Positions 17,480 to 26,137 are shown, numbered from the stretch's first letter. The stretch: 64,000 nt of DNA from Corynebacterium camporealensis (GCF_000980815.1 NZ_CP011311.1:2194773-2258772); one strand, 5' to 3'. Translations and numbers: made by a program. The notes: generated from the sequence alone by a model not told the origin.

Positions 17480-18775
17480 CTAGCGCAGGCGATGGCCCAC
17501 TAGACCGGCGGCCAGGGTATCGCCGGAGCCTTGGTCGACGAGCAAGAAATTGCCCACGGCACCGCGCGCGGCATAATCCTCGACGGGGAGTTCAGCCTGG
17601 GTTTGCAGGCGCACATGCGCGATGTCGTTGAGGGCGACTTCATCCGGAGCATCCACATCGGCCACGCCATCCAGGTCGAGGGTGCGCACAACCTCGGACA
17701 CGCGCGCCTTGACCAATGAGGTGCCGTAGCGCAGCTTGAGCATCTGCCCAGCGCGCAGGGGCTTTTCGGTCAGGCCCACCAGGGTGGCGTCGAACTCGCG
17801 GACTTCCTCCGGGCGCTGCTCGCCAGCAATGAGGTCGCCGCGGGCTAGGTCGATGTCATCGGCCAGGCGCAGTACCACGGACTCGCCCACCCCGGCGCGC
17901 TGGCCGTCGGCGTACTCGCCATCGGTGCCGTCGATATGCGTGACCGTCGAGGTCCGACCATGCGGCAGCGTGACCTGCTCCCCCACGGCAATCGAGCCGG
18001 CCTTGACCTGACCGGCGTAGCCGCGGAAGTCGCTGGCGTGTTCGCGGATGACGTACTGAACCGGGAAGCGGAAATCCAGGTCATCCGCACGACCGGTATG
18101 CACTGGAATGGTTTCCAACAGCTCCAGCACGGTCGGGCCGGTGTACCAGTCCATGATGCTGGAGCGCTCCACAACGTTGTCGCCGCGCAGTGCAGAAATC
18201 GGCACGGCCACGCAATCATCGATGCTCAGGCGCTCGGCAGCCTGCTTGAATTCGCTCTCAATGGCGCGGAAGGTCTGCTCGTCGTAGTCGACCAGGTCGA
18301 TCTTGTTCACCGATAGAATCACATGGCGCACGCCGAGGAGTGCGGCGACGTTGAGGTGGCGGCGGGTTTGCTCGACGACGCCGTGGCGGGCATCGATAAG
18401 CAGCACCACTGCCTGGGAGGTAGACATGCCAGTGACGGTGTTGCGGGTGTACTGCACGTGGCCGGGCGTATCCGCAAGGATGAAGGTGCGCTTGTCCGTG
18501 GCGAAGTAGCGGTAGGCCACATCGATCGTGATGCCCTGCTCGCGCTCGGCACGCAGGCCATCAACCAGCAACGACAGGTCCATGCCGTCGAAACCGCGGT
18601 CGGCGGAAGAACGCTCCATCGACTCGACCTGGTCCGCCAGCACCGACTTGGTGTCATAGAGCAGGCGGCCCACAAAGGTTGACTTGCCGTCATCCACGGA
18701 GCCCGCAGTACACAGGCGCAGCGTCTCGCGCTGCTTGAGCTTTTCGATGCCCCCAAGGGCCGGTTGGGTACTCAT
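17480..18775 (-). CDS. cysN: Sulfate adenylyltransferase subunit 1 (GTPase) CysN
   Basis: With CysD it makes adenosine 5'-phosphosulfate (APS) from sulfate and ATP, driven by GTP hydrolysis. 431 aa. The EF-Tu-like GTPase domain has G1 GSVDDGKST, G3 DTPGH and G4 NKID, followed by two beta-barrel domains. There is no C-terminal APS kinase fusion, unlike the CysNC proteins of mycobacteria. ATG overlaps the cysD stop by one base (TGATG). Confidence 0.95.
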   Translation of the reverse strand: MSTQPALGGIEKLKQRETLRLCTAGSVDDGKSTFVGRLLYDTKSVLADQVESMERSSADRGFDGMDLSLLVDGLRAEREQGITIDVAYRYFATDKRTFILADTPGHVQYTRNTVTGMSTSQAVVLLIDARHGVVEQTRRHLNVAALLGVRHVILSVNKIDLVDYDEQTFRAIESEFKQAAERLSIDDCVAVPISALRGDNVVERSSIMDWYTGPTVLELLETIPVHTGRADDLDFRFPVQYVIREHASDFRGYAGQVKAGSIAVGEQVTLPHGRTSTVTHIDGTDGEYADGQRAGVGESVVLRLADDIDLARGDLIAGEQRPEEVREFDATLVGLTEKPLRAGQMLKLRYGTSLVKARVSEVVRTLDLDGVADVDAPDEVALNDIAHVRLQTQAELPVEDYAARGAVGNFLLVDQGSGDTLAAGLVGHRLR

Positions 18776-19671
18776 CAGAAGTAGCCCTCCTTCTTGCGAT
18801 CCTCCATGGCGGATTCTGACAGCTTGTCATCGGCGCGGGTCGCACCGCGTTCGGACAGGGTGGACACGGAAATCTCAGCAAGGATTTCCTCCGGGGTTGA
18901 GGCCGTCGACTCCACGGCACCGGTGCACGACATATCGCCGACGGTGCGGTAACGGACGGTCTTGGTTTCGAGCTGCTCGTCCTCGGTGGGGCCACCCCAC
19001 TCACCGGGAGCAAGCCACATGCCGTTGCGCTTGAACAGCTCGCGCTGGTGCGAGTAGTAAATCGGCGGCAGATTCAACTCACGCGCACCGATGTATTCCC
19101 AAATATCGGATTCGGTCCAGTTGGAAATCGGGAACACGCGCACGTTCTCACCAGCCATCTTGCCGCCGTTGTACAGGTCCCACAGCTCCGGGCGCTGGCG
19201 ACGCGGGTCCCAGCCACCGAAGGAATCGCGAATAGAGAAGATACGTTCCTTGGCGCGGGCGCGCTCTTCATCACGACGCGCACCACCCAGCACGGCGTCG
19301 TAGCCTCGCTCGGAAATGGTTTCTACCAGCGGCACCGACTGCAGCGGGTTACGCGTGCCATCGGGACGCTCCTGCAAATCACCGCGGTCAATCCAGTCCT
19401 GCACCGCCGCGACGTGCAAGCGCACGCCCGTAGATTCGACTAGCTCATCGCGGAACTGGATCACCTCCGGGAAGTTGTGCCCAGTATCTACGTGCAGTAG
19501 TTCAAAAGGAACCGGCGCCGGCGCAAACGCACGCCGCGCCAGCTCGAAGACCACCACGGAATCCTTACCACCGGAGAACAGCAGGCCCACCTTGTCGAAC
19601 TGGCCGGCCACCTCACGCAAGATGTGGAGTGATTCGTTTTCTAAGTCTTTTAAATGAGGAGAAAGAGTCAT
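18775..19671 (-). CDS. cysD: Sulfate adenylyltransferase subunit 2 CysD
   Basis: Catalytic PP-loop ATPase of ATP sulfurylase, 298 aa. Motifs: LLFSGGKDSVV near the N-terminus (PP-loop SGGKDS), HVDTGHNFPEV, GGARRDEERARAKERIFS and the C-terminal RYRTVGDMSCTGAVES. The frame is open upstream, but the ATG at 19671 (MTLSPHLKDLE) overlaps the cysH stop as TAATG and follows a GAGG-type site, which sets the start. Coupled between cysH and cysN. Confidence 0.95.
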   Translation of the reverse strand: MTLSPHLKDLENESLHILREVAGQFDKVGLLFSGGKDSVVVFELARRAFAPAPVPFELLHVDTGHNFPEVIQFRDELVESTGVRLHVAAVQDWIDRGDLQERPDGTRNPLQSVPLVETISERGYDAVLGGARRDEERARAKERIFSIRDSFGGWDPRRQRPELWDLYNGGKMAGENVRVFPISNWTESDIWEYIGARELNLPPIYYSHQRELFKRNGMWLAPGEWGGPTEDEQLETKTVRYRTVGDMSCTGAVESTASTPEEILAEISVSTLSERGATRADDKLSESAMEDRKKEGYF

Positions 19672-20453
19672 TATTCGTGTAACCCGCATTCTGTCTTGCC
19701 GTCTGCAAATACGCGCCCGGAACGAGCATCCTCGCCCTCCCCGACCGGGAAGGTCAGCGGCGCGCACCCAATGGAGCGATAGCCCTGCAGTGTCAGCGGA
19801 TGGATAATCAGGTCGTGGTCTGCGATATACCTATCCGTATCCTCGAGATCCCAAGTAATAATCGGCGAAATCTTCAACCGGCCGGTCCGATCCAGGCTCA
19901 GCGCCGGGGCATCGGCACGGTGCTCGGAATCCGCACGCCGCAGACCAGTCACCCAGCCGCAGTAGTCGTCCATCGCCATGTTCAGCGGCTCCACTTTGCG
20001 CATGCGGTTATAAGCTGCCACATCGCGGGCATACAGCCGCGGGCCATAAATCCGGTCCTGTTCCTCCGGGCTCAACAGCGGCTTCACCCGCACCAACGAC
20101 AAATCCGGGTAACGCTCCTCCACCTTGTCGGCAGTCTCCAACGTCTCCGGGAAGTGCCAACCGGTATCAATAAACAGCAGGTCAGCGTCCAATCCGGCAC
20201 CTTGCGCTAGCTCCGCCAGCACCGTATTTTCCATGGACATCGTCACCGCCAGCCGACCCGGCGCATATTCTGCTGCCCACGCACAGATCTCCTCCGCGCT
20301 GGCATCGTGCAGCTTCTCCGCCCATTGCTCTACTAACTCGCGGTTACGCTTTGCGATGCCCGCCGGCAGCTCAGCCGTATCCCGCGTCCCCTCGGGACTT
20401 TGCGCGGGGTCACGGTACTCACCGCCGCTTACTAAGTCGATGTGTGAAGTCAT
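19671..20453 (-). CDS. cysH: APS/PAPS reductase CysH lacking Fe-S cysteines
   Basis: Reduces activated sulfate to sulfite using thioredoxin. 260 aa. The adenylyl-binding PP-loop fold is recognisable (VTMSMENTVLAEL, LLFIDTGWHFPET, GWVTGLRRADSEHRADAP), and the catalytic C-terminal ECGLHE is present. The four Cys that bind the 4Fe-4S cluster of bacterial APS reductases (a CC pair plus CxxC) are not all there: the CC position reads YNRMRKVEPL, and the second pair reads GCAPLTFP with one Cys. By these residues it resembles the cluster-free PAPS reductases or cofactor-less APS reductases. First gene of the cysH-D-N-nucleosidase run. Confidence 0.88.
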   Translation of the reverse strand: MTSHIDLVSGGEYRDPAQSPEGTRDTAELPAGIAKRNRELVEQWAEKLHDASAEEICAWAAEYAPGRLAVTMSMENTVLAELAQGAGLDADLLFIDTGWHFPETLETADKVEERYPDLSLVRVKPLLSPEEQDRIYGPRLYARDVAAYNRMRKVEPLNMAMDDYCGWVTGLRRADSEHRADAPALSLDRTGRLKISPIITWDLEDTDRYIADHDLIIHPLTLQGYRSIGCAPLTFPVGEGEDARSGRVFADGKTECGLHE

Positions 20454-20537
20454 AAATCTCCTTCGTTGAACGCCTCAACTCTAAGCAACCCACCTAGTTT
20501 TCGCAGTAACCTACCGGCCGCTTTCACCCCGTCGACC

Positions 20538-20543
20538 TGTATA
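20538..20543 (-). promoter_or_regulatory. Candidate -10 of the cysH operon
   Basis: The minus strand reads TATACA, about 85 nt upstream of the cysH start. The -35 is weak. The whole cysH-fpr gap (20454-20632) contains no gene; cysI, which sits next to cysH in Corynebacterium glutamicum, is absent here. Confidence 0.35.
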
Positions 20544-20590
20544 AGCATTGCATTCATGGGGAATAAAATTAGCCAAAACTGAGCCAAGCG

Positions 20591-20617
20591 GTCTATATTT
20601 TTAGACAAGACAGTCTA
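20591..20617. promoter_or_regulatory. McbR operator, perfect, with a third half-site
   Basis: TAGAC-AAGACA-GTCTA at 20602-20617 is an exact match to TAGAC-N6-GTCTA, the site of McbR, the TetR-type repressor of methionine and sulfur genes in Corynebacterium. A further half-site GTCTA at 20591-20595 lies N6 upstream, giving the chain GTCTA-N6-TAGAC-N6-GTCTA. It overlaps the presumed promoter of the gene at 20633 and lies in the divergent gap shared with cysH. Confidence 0.85.
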
Positions 20618-20632
20618 GAAAGGAAGTTCGTG

Positions 20633-21019
20633 ATGTCTCATAACGTCCGCAGAGTTGCCATCATCGGCGCCGACCCAGCCAGCCTTCGTGCTGCTGAGCA
20701 GCTGGTGCGTGCTGGCATGTGTGTGGACATCGTAACCTCCCAGACTGCACCGCATGGTCTACTACGTCATCTCGGCGGCGGTTGCCCGGATGGTTCCGTG
20801 GCCCGCTTGCGCCTGCTCGGCAACGTCCGCGTCGGCGAGGATCTCACCATCCCGGAGATCAACGCTCACGCGGCCGCCGACGATCTCCCCGCCGAGCTGC
20901 AGCGCCGCGGCGTGGCCTTTACCTACTGGGAAGGCCTGTGCGATGCCACGCTTTCCGATGCCCCCATCGACTGGGACCGCATCACCACCCGCGCCAGCCT
21001 GGCCCCCGTCTGCTTCTAA
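20633..21019 (+). CDS. Shrunken FprA-type ferredoxin/NADP reductase remnant
   Basis: 128 aa. The first half matches the N-terminus of FprA/Fpr2-type reductases (RVAIIGADPASLRAAEQLVRAG for the usual GxGPAG FAD loop, TAPHGLLRHLGGGCPD for PAPFGLIRYGVAPDH, LLGNVRVGEDLT). The second half (LPAELQRRGVAFTYWEGL ... IDWDRIT) resembles the C-terminal end of the same family. About 300 central residues, including the NADP site, are missing without a frame break. The FAD glycine motif is also damaged (GADPAS). It keeps a good ribosome binding site (AAAGGAAG) and a perfect McbR operator. In C. glutamicum fpr2 sits divergently beside cysI. This may be a relic or a small protein with a new use. Confidence 0.6.
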   Translation: MSHNVRRVAIIGADPASLRAAEQLVRAGMCVDIVTSQTAPHGLLRHLGGGCPDGSVARLRLLGNVRVGEDLTIPEINAHAAADDLPAELQRRGVAFTYWEGLCDATLSDAPIDWDRITTRASLAPVCF

Positions 21020-21108
21020 GTGCACTGTTTCTAATTTCGGTGGCTTCACCCCCTAAGGTAGAAGTCAGTTCGGCGCACAGACACAAGGGACGCAGTTAAA
21101 GGAGCACG

Positions 21109-24100
21109 ATGACGACCGTATTTGGGTGGCTGGCAATCCTGATTTCACTGCCGGTGTGGGGTTATTTCCTCTACCGCGCATTCCAGCTATTTAAGTACGT
21201 CCGCTCCGGCGGCCCCACCGTGCTGCCGCGCACCAACCGCCCCGGCGCGCGCCTGGGCCGAGTCTTCATCGAAATCTTCGGCCACACCCACTTCAAAGCG
21301 CGCCCCTTTGTCAACGCCGCCCACTGGGCCGTCATGGTCGGCTTCCTCTTCGGCGCGATTGTCTGGTTTGAGTCCTACATCCACACCTTCGCCCCGCATT
21401 CCGGCTGGCCACTGCTCAAAGACTGGTCCGTCTACCACTTCGTCGAAGAAGTCCTCGCCCTGGCCACCATCGTGGGCGCGCTCTTCCTCATCGGCGTGCG
21501 CCTGCGCTTCGGCCATACCGAACGCGGCTCGCGTTTCTACAACTCCCAAGTCTTCCCCGCCTACCTCGTCGAGACCATCGTTCTCCTCGAAGGCATCGGC
21601 ATGCTCGCGGTGAAATCCGCCAAAATCGCCACCTACGACAACGCCACCTGGGCCGATTTTCTCAGCCGCAGCATCGCTCAGCTGCTACCTGCCTCCCCCG
21701 AGCTCGTCTCCGCCATCGCGCTGTTCAAGCTGGTCGTCGGCCTGGTCTTTATCGCCAGCATCGCCCGCTTTTTCACCTGGGGTGTGATGTGGCACCGCTT
21801 CACCTCCTTTTTCAACATCTTTTTCCAGCGCAACCCCGACGGCGAGAAAGCCCTGGGCAAACTCCCCACGCCCGAGCTTGACGACGAACCCACCGCCCCC
21901 AACTCCTGGAAAATGCTGCTCGACACCACCGCGTGTACCGAATGCGGCCGCTGCCAGGACCTCTGCCCTGCCTGGAATACCGAAAAGCCACTGAGCCCGA
22001 AAAAGCTCATGATGGATCTGCGCGATGCCGGCGTGGAGAACTACAACCCACATGCCGGTGTCAACGTCCTGGCCATGGCGAATGCCATCGACGACGACGT
22101 GCTGTGGGCATGTACCAACTGCGGCGCCTGTGTCGACCAGTGCCCCACCGACATTGAACACCTCGACCACGTCGCCGACCTACGTCGTTTCCGCGTCCTT
22201 GCCGAGTCCAACTTCCCCTCCGAACTCACCGGCCTATTCAAAAACATCGAAACCAAGGGCAACCCGTGGGGCCGCAACAATTCCGAGCGCCGCGACTGGA
22301 TCGACGAAGCCCGCGCCGACGGCATCGATGTGCCGATCATTGGCGAAGACGACCTCACCGAGATGGAATACCTCTTCTGGGTTGGCTGTGCTGGCGCCTA
22401 CGACGACCACGCCAAAACCACCACCCGCGCTGTCGTCGATCTCCTGCACACCGCGGGTGTGAAGTTCGGCGTCCTGGCCACCGGCGAGACCTGCACCGGC
22501 GATCCCGCCCGCCGCGCTGGCAACGAGTTCCTCTTCCAGATGATGGCTGAGCACAACGTTGCCACGCTTAACGATGCCTTCTCCGGCCTCGACCGCCGCA
22601 AAATCATCACCACCTGCCCACACTGCTTTAACACCCTGCGCAACGAATACCCCGACTTCGACGGCCACTTCGAAGTCTTCCACCACACCCAACTGCTCAA
22701 CCGCCTGGTTCGCGAAGGCCTGCTCAAGCCTGTCCCCCGCACCCCGGACAAGCGGGCGCCTATCACCTACCACGACCCCTGCTTCCTGGGCCGCCACAAT
22801 CGCGTCTACGATCCCCCGCGCGAACTTCTCGAAGCCACCGGCGTCGAACTCACCGAAATGTCCCACAACCGCAGCGAAGCCTTCTGCTGTGGCGCAGGTG
22901 GTGCCCGCATGTTCATGGAAGAACGCCAGGGCACTCGCATCAATGAGTTCCGCACCCAACAAGCCCTCGATACCGGCGCTTCCGAAATCGCCACCGGCTG
23001 CCCCTTCTGCAACGTCATGATTTCCGGCGGCGTCAAGACACTTACCGCCGACCAACCCAACTCCCCCGAGGTCACCGACGTCGCCGTCCGCCTGCGCAAC
23101 TCGATTGCCGACGACAACGGCAACCTCCCCACCCCGCGCCCCAAGGCCTTCCTCGGCGAACCCAACCGCCGCACCCTACCCCTCTCCACCGCCAAGCCCA
23201 CTTCACAATCTGCATCCAAGCCAACCCCCACGGACGCAACCAAGAGCACCGACACCGCACCTTCTTCCAGCGCGCCGACCCCCACCGCGACCCCAAGCGC
23301 TCCCACAACCCCAGCAGCCGACACTCCTTCCGCTCCTGCTGCTCCTTCGGCACCGGCTGCACCCGCTGCTCCCTCGGCACCAACCCCGCCGACGCCGAAC
23401 GCTCCTGCCACGCCTGCCGCACCCAAGGCCCCTGCAGCACCGGCTACGCCAAAGCCTCCAGCGGCACCTTCCGCTCCGGCGGCACCCGCAGCGCCAGCAG
23501 CTCCTTCGGCTCCGGCAGCACCCTCCGCACCGAAAGATGCAAAGACGCCACAACCGCCGGCAGCCCCTCAGGCTCCCAGTGCGCCTCAGCCACCTGCAGC
23601 TCCCGCAGCGTCACAAGCACCCAGTGCTCCAGCCGCGCCTGTTGCTCCGGCAGCACCCAAGGAACCGGAAGCAACCCAAACCCCAGCCCCGCCAGCGGCA
23701 CCCTCGGCACCGGCTGCGCCAAAGGTTCCCACGGCGCCAAATGCCCCGGCCGCACCTGCAGCTCCGGCTGCACCACAGGCCAACGAGGCACCCCAGCCGC
23801 CTGCGGCACCCAAGCCACCCAGCGCACCGCAACCACCGGCAGCGCCAGGGTCCTCGTCTGTGCCTAGTGCACCAGAAGCCCCTGCCACGCCGAAGCCTCC
23901 TGCAGCACCGAAACCACCCGAGGCCCCTGCGGCTCCACAGGCACCCAGTGCTCCGGCCGCACCCGCAGCTCCAGCTGCGCCACAGGCCAACCAGGCACCG
24001 CAACCGCCTGCGACACCCAAGCCACCCAGCGCGCCTCAACCACCTCAAGCCCCGGCCACGCCTAAGGCTCCCGCAGCACCCAAACCACCGGCTGCACCAC

Positions 24101-24186
24101 AGCCACCCGCTGCGCCGAAGGCTCCAGAATCGGGCAATGAACCGCCCGCTCCACCGGCGCCACCTGCACCGCCGCGCTCCGAGTAG
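21109..24186 (+). CDS. Membrane Fe-S oxidoreductase (HdrD/GlpC-like) with Pro/Ala-rich tail
   Basis: 1025 aa. Five N-terminal membrane helices (about 5-28, 65-87, 107-130, 145-167, 190-215; NarI/HdrE-like) are followed by two 4Fe-4S motifs (CTECGRCQDLCP and CTNCGACVDQCP) and two CCG-type cysteine-rich domains (TTCPHCFNTL region and SEAFCCGAGGARMF). This is the architecture of the mycobacterial iron-sulfur reductase Rv0338c and predicts quinone-linked electron transfer at the membrane. From about residue 694 the protein is a 330-residue tail made almost only of Pro, Ala, Ser, Thr and Lys, ending in PPAPPRSE. ATG 21109 is preceded by AAAGGAGC. The electron donor is unknown. Confidence 0.85.
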   Translation: MTTVFGWLAILISLPVWGYFLYRAFQLFKYVRSGGPTVLPRTNRPGARLGRVFIEIFGHTHFKARPFVNAAHWAVMVGFLFGAIVWFESYIHTFAPHSGWPLLKDWSVYHFVEEVLALATIVGALFLIGVRLRFGHTERGSRFYNSQVFPAYLVETIVLLEGIGMLAVKSAKIATYDNATWADFLSRSIAQLLPASPELVSAIALFKLVVGLVFIASIARFFTWGVMWHRFTSFFNIFFQRNPDGEKALGKLPTPELDDEPTAPNSWKMLLDTTACTECGRCQDLCPAWNTEKPLSPKKLMMDLRDAGVENYNPHAGVNVLAMANAIDDDVLWACTNCGACVDQCPTDIEHLDHVADLRRFRVLAESNFPSELTGLFKNIETKGNPWGRNNSERRDWIDEARADGIDVPIIGEDDLTEMEYLFWVGCAGAYDDHAKTTTRAVVDLLHTAGVKFGVLATGETCTGDPARRAGNEFLFQMMAEHNVATLNDAFSGLDRRKIITTCPHCFNTLRNEYPDFDGHFEVFHHTQLLNRLVREGLLKPVPRTPDKRAPITYHDPCFLGRHNRVYDPPRELLEATGVELTEMSHNRSEAFCCGAGGARMFMEERQGTRINEFRTQQALDTGASEIATGCPFCNVMISGGVKTLTADQPNSPEVTDVAVRLRNSIADDNGNLPTPRPKAFLGEPNRRTLPLSTAKPTSQSASKPTPTDATKSTDTAPSSSAPTPTATPSAPTTPAADTPSAPAAPSAPAAPAAPSAPTPPTPNAPATPAAPKAPAAPATPKPPAAPSAPAAPAAPAAPSAPAAPSAPKDAKTPQPPAAPQAPSAPQPPAAPAASQAPSAPAAPVAPAAPKEPEATQTPAPPAAPSAPAAPKVPTAPNAPAAPAAPAAPQANEAPQPPAAPKPPSAPQPPAAPGSSSVPSAPEAPATPKPPAAPKPPEAPAAPQAPSAPAAPAAPAAPQANQAPQPPATPKPPSAPQPPQAPATPKAPAAPKPPAAPQPPAAPKAPESGNEPPAPPAPPAPPRSE
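23190..24183 (+). repeat. Pro/Ala repeat tract coding the tail of the Fe-S protein
   Basis: About 1 kb of degenerate repeats coding PSAPAAP, PKPPAAP, PAAPQAN-type units. Longer related units recur, for example PQANEAPQPPAAPKPPSAPQPPAAP near the middle and PQANQAPQPPATPKPPSAPQPP near the end, so part of it arose by internal duplication. Codons vary between units, so the amino-acid pattern has been kept under selection rather than being a fresh expansion. Confidence 0.8.
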
Positions 24187-24206
24187 TTGTCTGAGCTAAT
24201 GAGGCG

Positions 24207-24212
24207 TAGCCT
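24207..24212 (+). promoter_or_regulatory. Leaderless-type -10 of the antiporter gene
   Basis: TAGCCT, exactly 6 nt before ATG 24219. It sits in a small GAGGC-GTA-GCCTC hairpin sequence after the Fe-S gene. Confidence 0.45.
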
Positions 24213-24218
24213 CTTAAT

Positions 24219-25475
24219 ATGCTTTTGGAGCTAAACAACTCGATGGTCCTCGCGGCGGGGGCCACGGAATATACGGATTCGCTGGTTTCCTTCGCCTGGA
24301 TTATGGCGGCAGCACTTCTCGCGCCGCTGATTTCATTCATGTTGGGCAAGCGCATGCCCGCAGTGGCGTTGCTGCTGATTTTCGGCATGATCATCGGTCC
24401 TTCGGTGCTGGGCTTAGCGACGGAAGACGCCGGCATCGGCATGCTCAAAGAACTTGGCGTGGGTGCGCTGTTCCTGTTGGCAGGCTTTGAAATCAACCTA
24501 ACCACCCTGCGTTCCAAACAAGCCGCCACCGGCCTATCCACGTGGATTATTTGCTTTATTGCCTCCGCAGTTGGTGCGTACTTCTTAGTCGATAGCACCG
24601 CCGTGGCCATCGTCATGGCAATCGCGGTGACCTCGACTGCGCTGGGCACGCTGACGCCGATGCTTAAGCAGGACGGCCTGATTGGCACCAAGGTCGGTGA
24701 CTCGGTGATGATTCACGGCGCGATTGGTGAGCTCGCCCCGGTTGCGGCGATGGCGTTGCTGCTAAGTACCCGTTCCACGCTGACGACCGCCCTGATTCTG
24801 CTGGCCTTCCTGGTCATCGCCGTCGTCGTAGCACTTGCCCCGGGTGCTATCGGCGGGCTCTCGCCATGGATTAAAAAGGCGTTTATCTCCGGTGCCGGTT
24901 CGACGAACCAGACCATCATGCGCCTTATCGTGTTGATGCTCGCTATCCTCATGGCCGTCACGGCGGTGTTCGAACTCGATATTGTGCTCGGCGCATTTGC
25001 TACCGGCATTATTCTTAACCGCATCATCCCGGGCGAGTACCACAAGCACCTCGAACGCCGTCTCGACGTGCTGTTTTACTCCCTGCTCATCCCGGTCTTC
25101 TTCGTGGTCTCCGGTATGTCCATCGACTGGGAGGTCATCCGCGACAACCCACTGAAGGTCCTGGGCCTGCCACTGCTTATTCTGTGTACCCGCGGTATTC
25201 CAGTCTTCCTGCGCGAAAATGTCGGCCACACCGGCTCCGAGATCGAAAGCACCCGCGAGCGCATCCAGGTCGCACTCTATGCCGCCACCGGCCTGCCGAT
25301 CATCGTTGCGGTAACTACCCTGGCCGTGAACTCCGGTTTGCTCGACCAGGAAACCGCGTCGCTGTTTATTGCCGGCGGTGCGCTTACCGTGGCCATCTTC
25401 CCACTCTTGGCCAGCCTCATCGGTCCGGAGAAACCCAGCCAGAAAGACGACGCCACAAACGACGACAGCGATTAA
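24219..25475 (+). CDS. Kef-type cation:proton antiporter (CPA2)
   Basis: 418 aa, about 12 membrane helices, Na_H_Exchanger fold with no C-terminal RCK/TrkA-N domain. Family features include LLAGFEINLTTLR near residue 85 and GAFATGIILNRI. It probably exchanges K+ or Na+ for H+. ATG 24219 has no ribosome binding site but a well-placed TAGCCT; an in-frame ATG at 24243 with GGAG 12 nt upstream is the alternative start. Confidence 0.85.
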   Translation: MLLELNNSMVLAAGATEYTDSLVSFAWIMAAALLAPLISFMLGKRMPAVALLLIFGMIIGPSVLGLATEDAGIGMLKELGVGALFLLAGFEINLTTLRSKQAATGLSTWIICFIASAVGAYFLVDSTAVAIVMAIAVTSTALGTLTPMLKQDGLIGTKVGDSVMIHGAIGELAPVAAMALLLSTRSTLTTALILLAFLVIAVVVALAPGAIGGLSPWIKKAFISGAGSTNQTIMRLIVLMLAILMAVTAVFELDIVLGAFATGIILNRIIPGEYHKHLERRLDVLFYSLLIPVFFVVSGMSIDWEVIRDNPLKVLGLPLLILCTRGIPVFLRENVGHTGSEIESTRERIQVALYAATGLPIIVAVTTLAVNSGLLDQETASLFIAGGALTVAIFPLLASLIGPEKPSQKDDATNDDSD

Positions 25476-25479
25476 GCAC

Positions 25480-25485
25480 TAGGAT
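25480..25485 (+). promoter_or_regulatory. Leaderless-type -10 of the DUF1707 gene
   Basis: TAGGAT, 6 nt before ATG 25492, no Shine-Dalgarno sequence. Confidence 0.5.
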
Positions 25486-25491
25486 GGTCGC

Positions 25492-26112
25492 ATGAGCAAC
25501 TACGGTTCTTCCCAGCCCATCCGGCTTTCCGATGCCGAACGCAACGACGCCATCAACGACCTCGCCCGCGCCGTCGGCGAGGGCAGGCTATCTATGGATG
25601 AGTTCGAAGAACGCTCCGACGACATCATGCGCGCGCAAACCAAAGCCGACCTGGTGCCAGTCTTCCGCGACATCCCCACCCAGCAGACGAACGAGGTCAA
25701 GCTCTACTCCCAGGGCGATATCGAGCGTGCGAGGCAGGCAGGTCGCAAGCCACGCTTGACGACGGCACTCGTCGGCACCCTAGGCTTAGGCTTCGGCGGC
25801 ACTGCGGTACTCGCCACCGCCACTGGCGTCGGCATGGTGCTGGGCGGCCTGGCCCTGTTCACGCTGATTCCTATTCTGTGGATCATGCTCTATGTCGCCA
25901 AGGTTGGCCCCGATTCCTGGCATACGCCGTCTGTGCGCCAGATTGAGCGCGCCCAACAACGCGAAATCCGCGCCCTCACCGCGGCCCAGCGCGCCGAGCA
26001 AAAGGCGATTGAGCAGCAGATGTGGGCGGAGCGTCGTCAGCAAGCTGGCGAGATTACTGGCCAGGCACTGGACATGGCCAAGAAAAAATTCGACAAATGG
26101 AATCAGAAATAA
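25492..26112 (+). CDS. DUF1707 (SHOCT-like) two-helix membrane protein
   Basis: 206 aa. The N-terminal DUF1707 motif (IRLSDAERNDAINDLARAVGEGRLSMDEFEERSDDIMRAQTKADL in outline) covers about 10-55; it is common in actinobacterial membrane proteins of unknown role. Two hydrophobic helices lie at about 87-110 and 112-135, then a Gln/Arg/Glu-rich helical tail (about 145-206). The function is not known. The start is set by TAGGAT 6 nt upstream. Confidence 0.75.
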   Translation: MSNYGSSQPIRLSDAERNDAINDLARAVGEGRLSMDEFEERSDDIMRAQTKADLVPVFRDIPTQQTNEVKLYSQGDIERARQAGRKPRLTTALVGTLGLGFGGTAVLATATGVGMVLGGLALFTLIPILWIMLYVAKVGPDSWHTPSVRQIERAQQREIRALTAAQRAEQKAIEQQMWAERRQQAGEITGQALDMAKKKFDKWNQK

Positions 26113-26137
26113 GACCGTTTGTGAAGTCAGTTAATGG

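Noticed and set aside
23105..24199. Pro/Arg/His-rich frame of 364 codons and several minus-strand Gly/Ala/Arg frames over the repeat tract
   Set aside because: Frame-shifted readings of the Pro/Ala codon repeats of the Fe-S protein tail.
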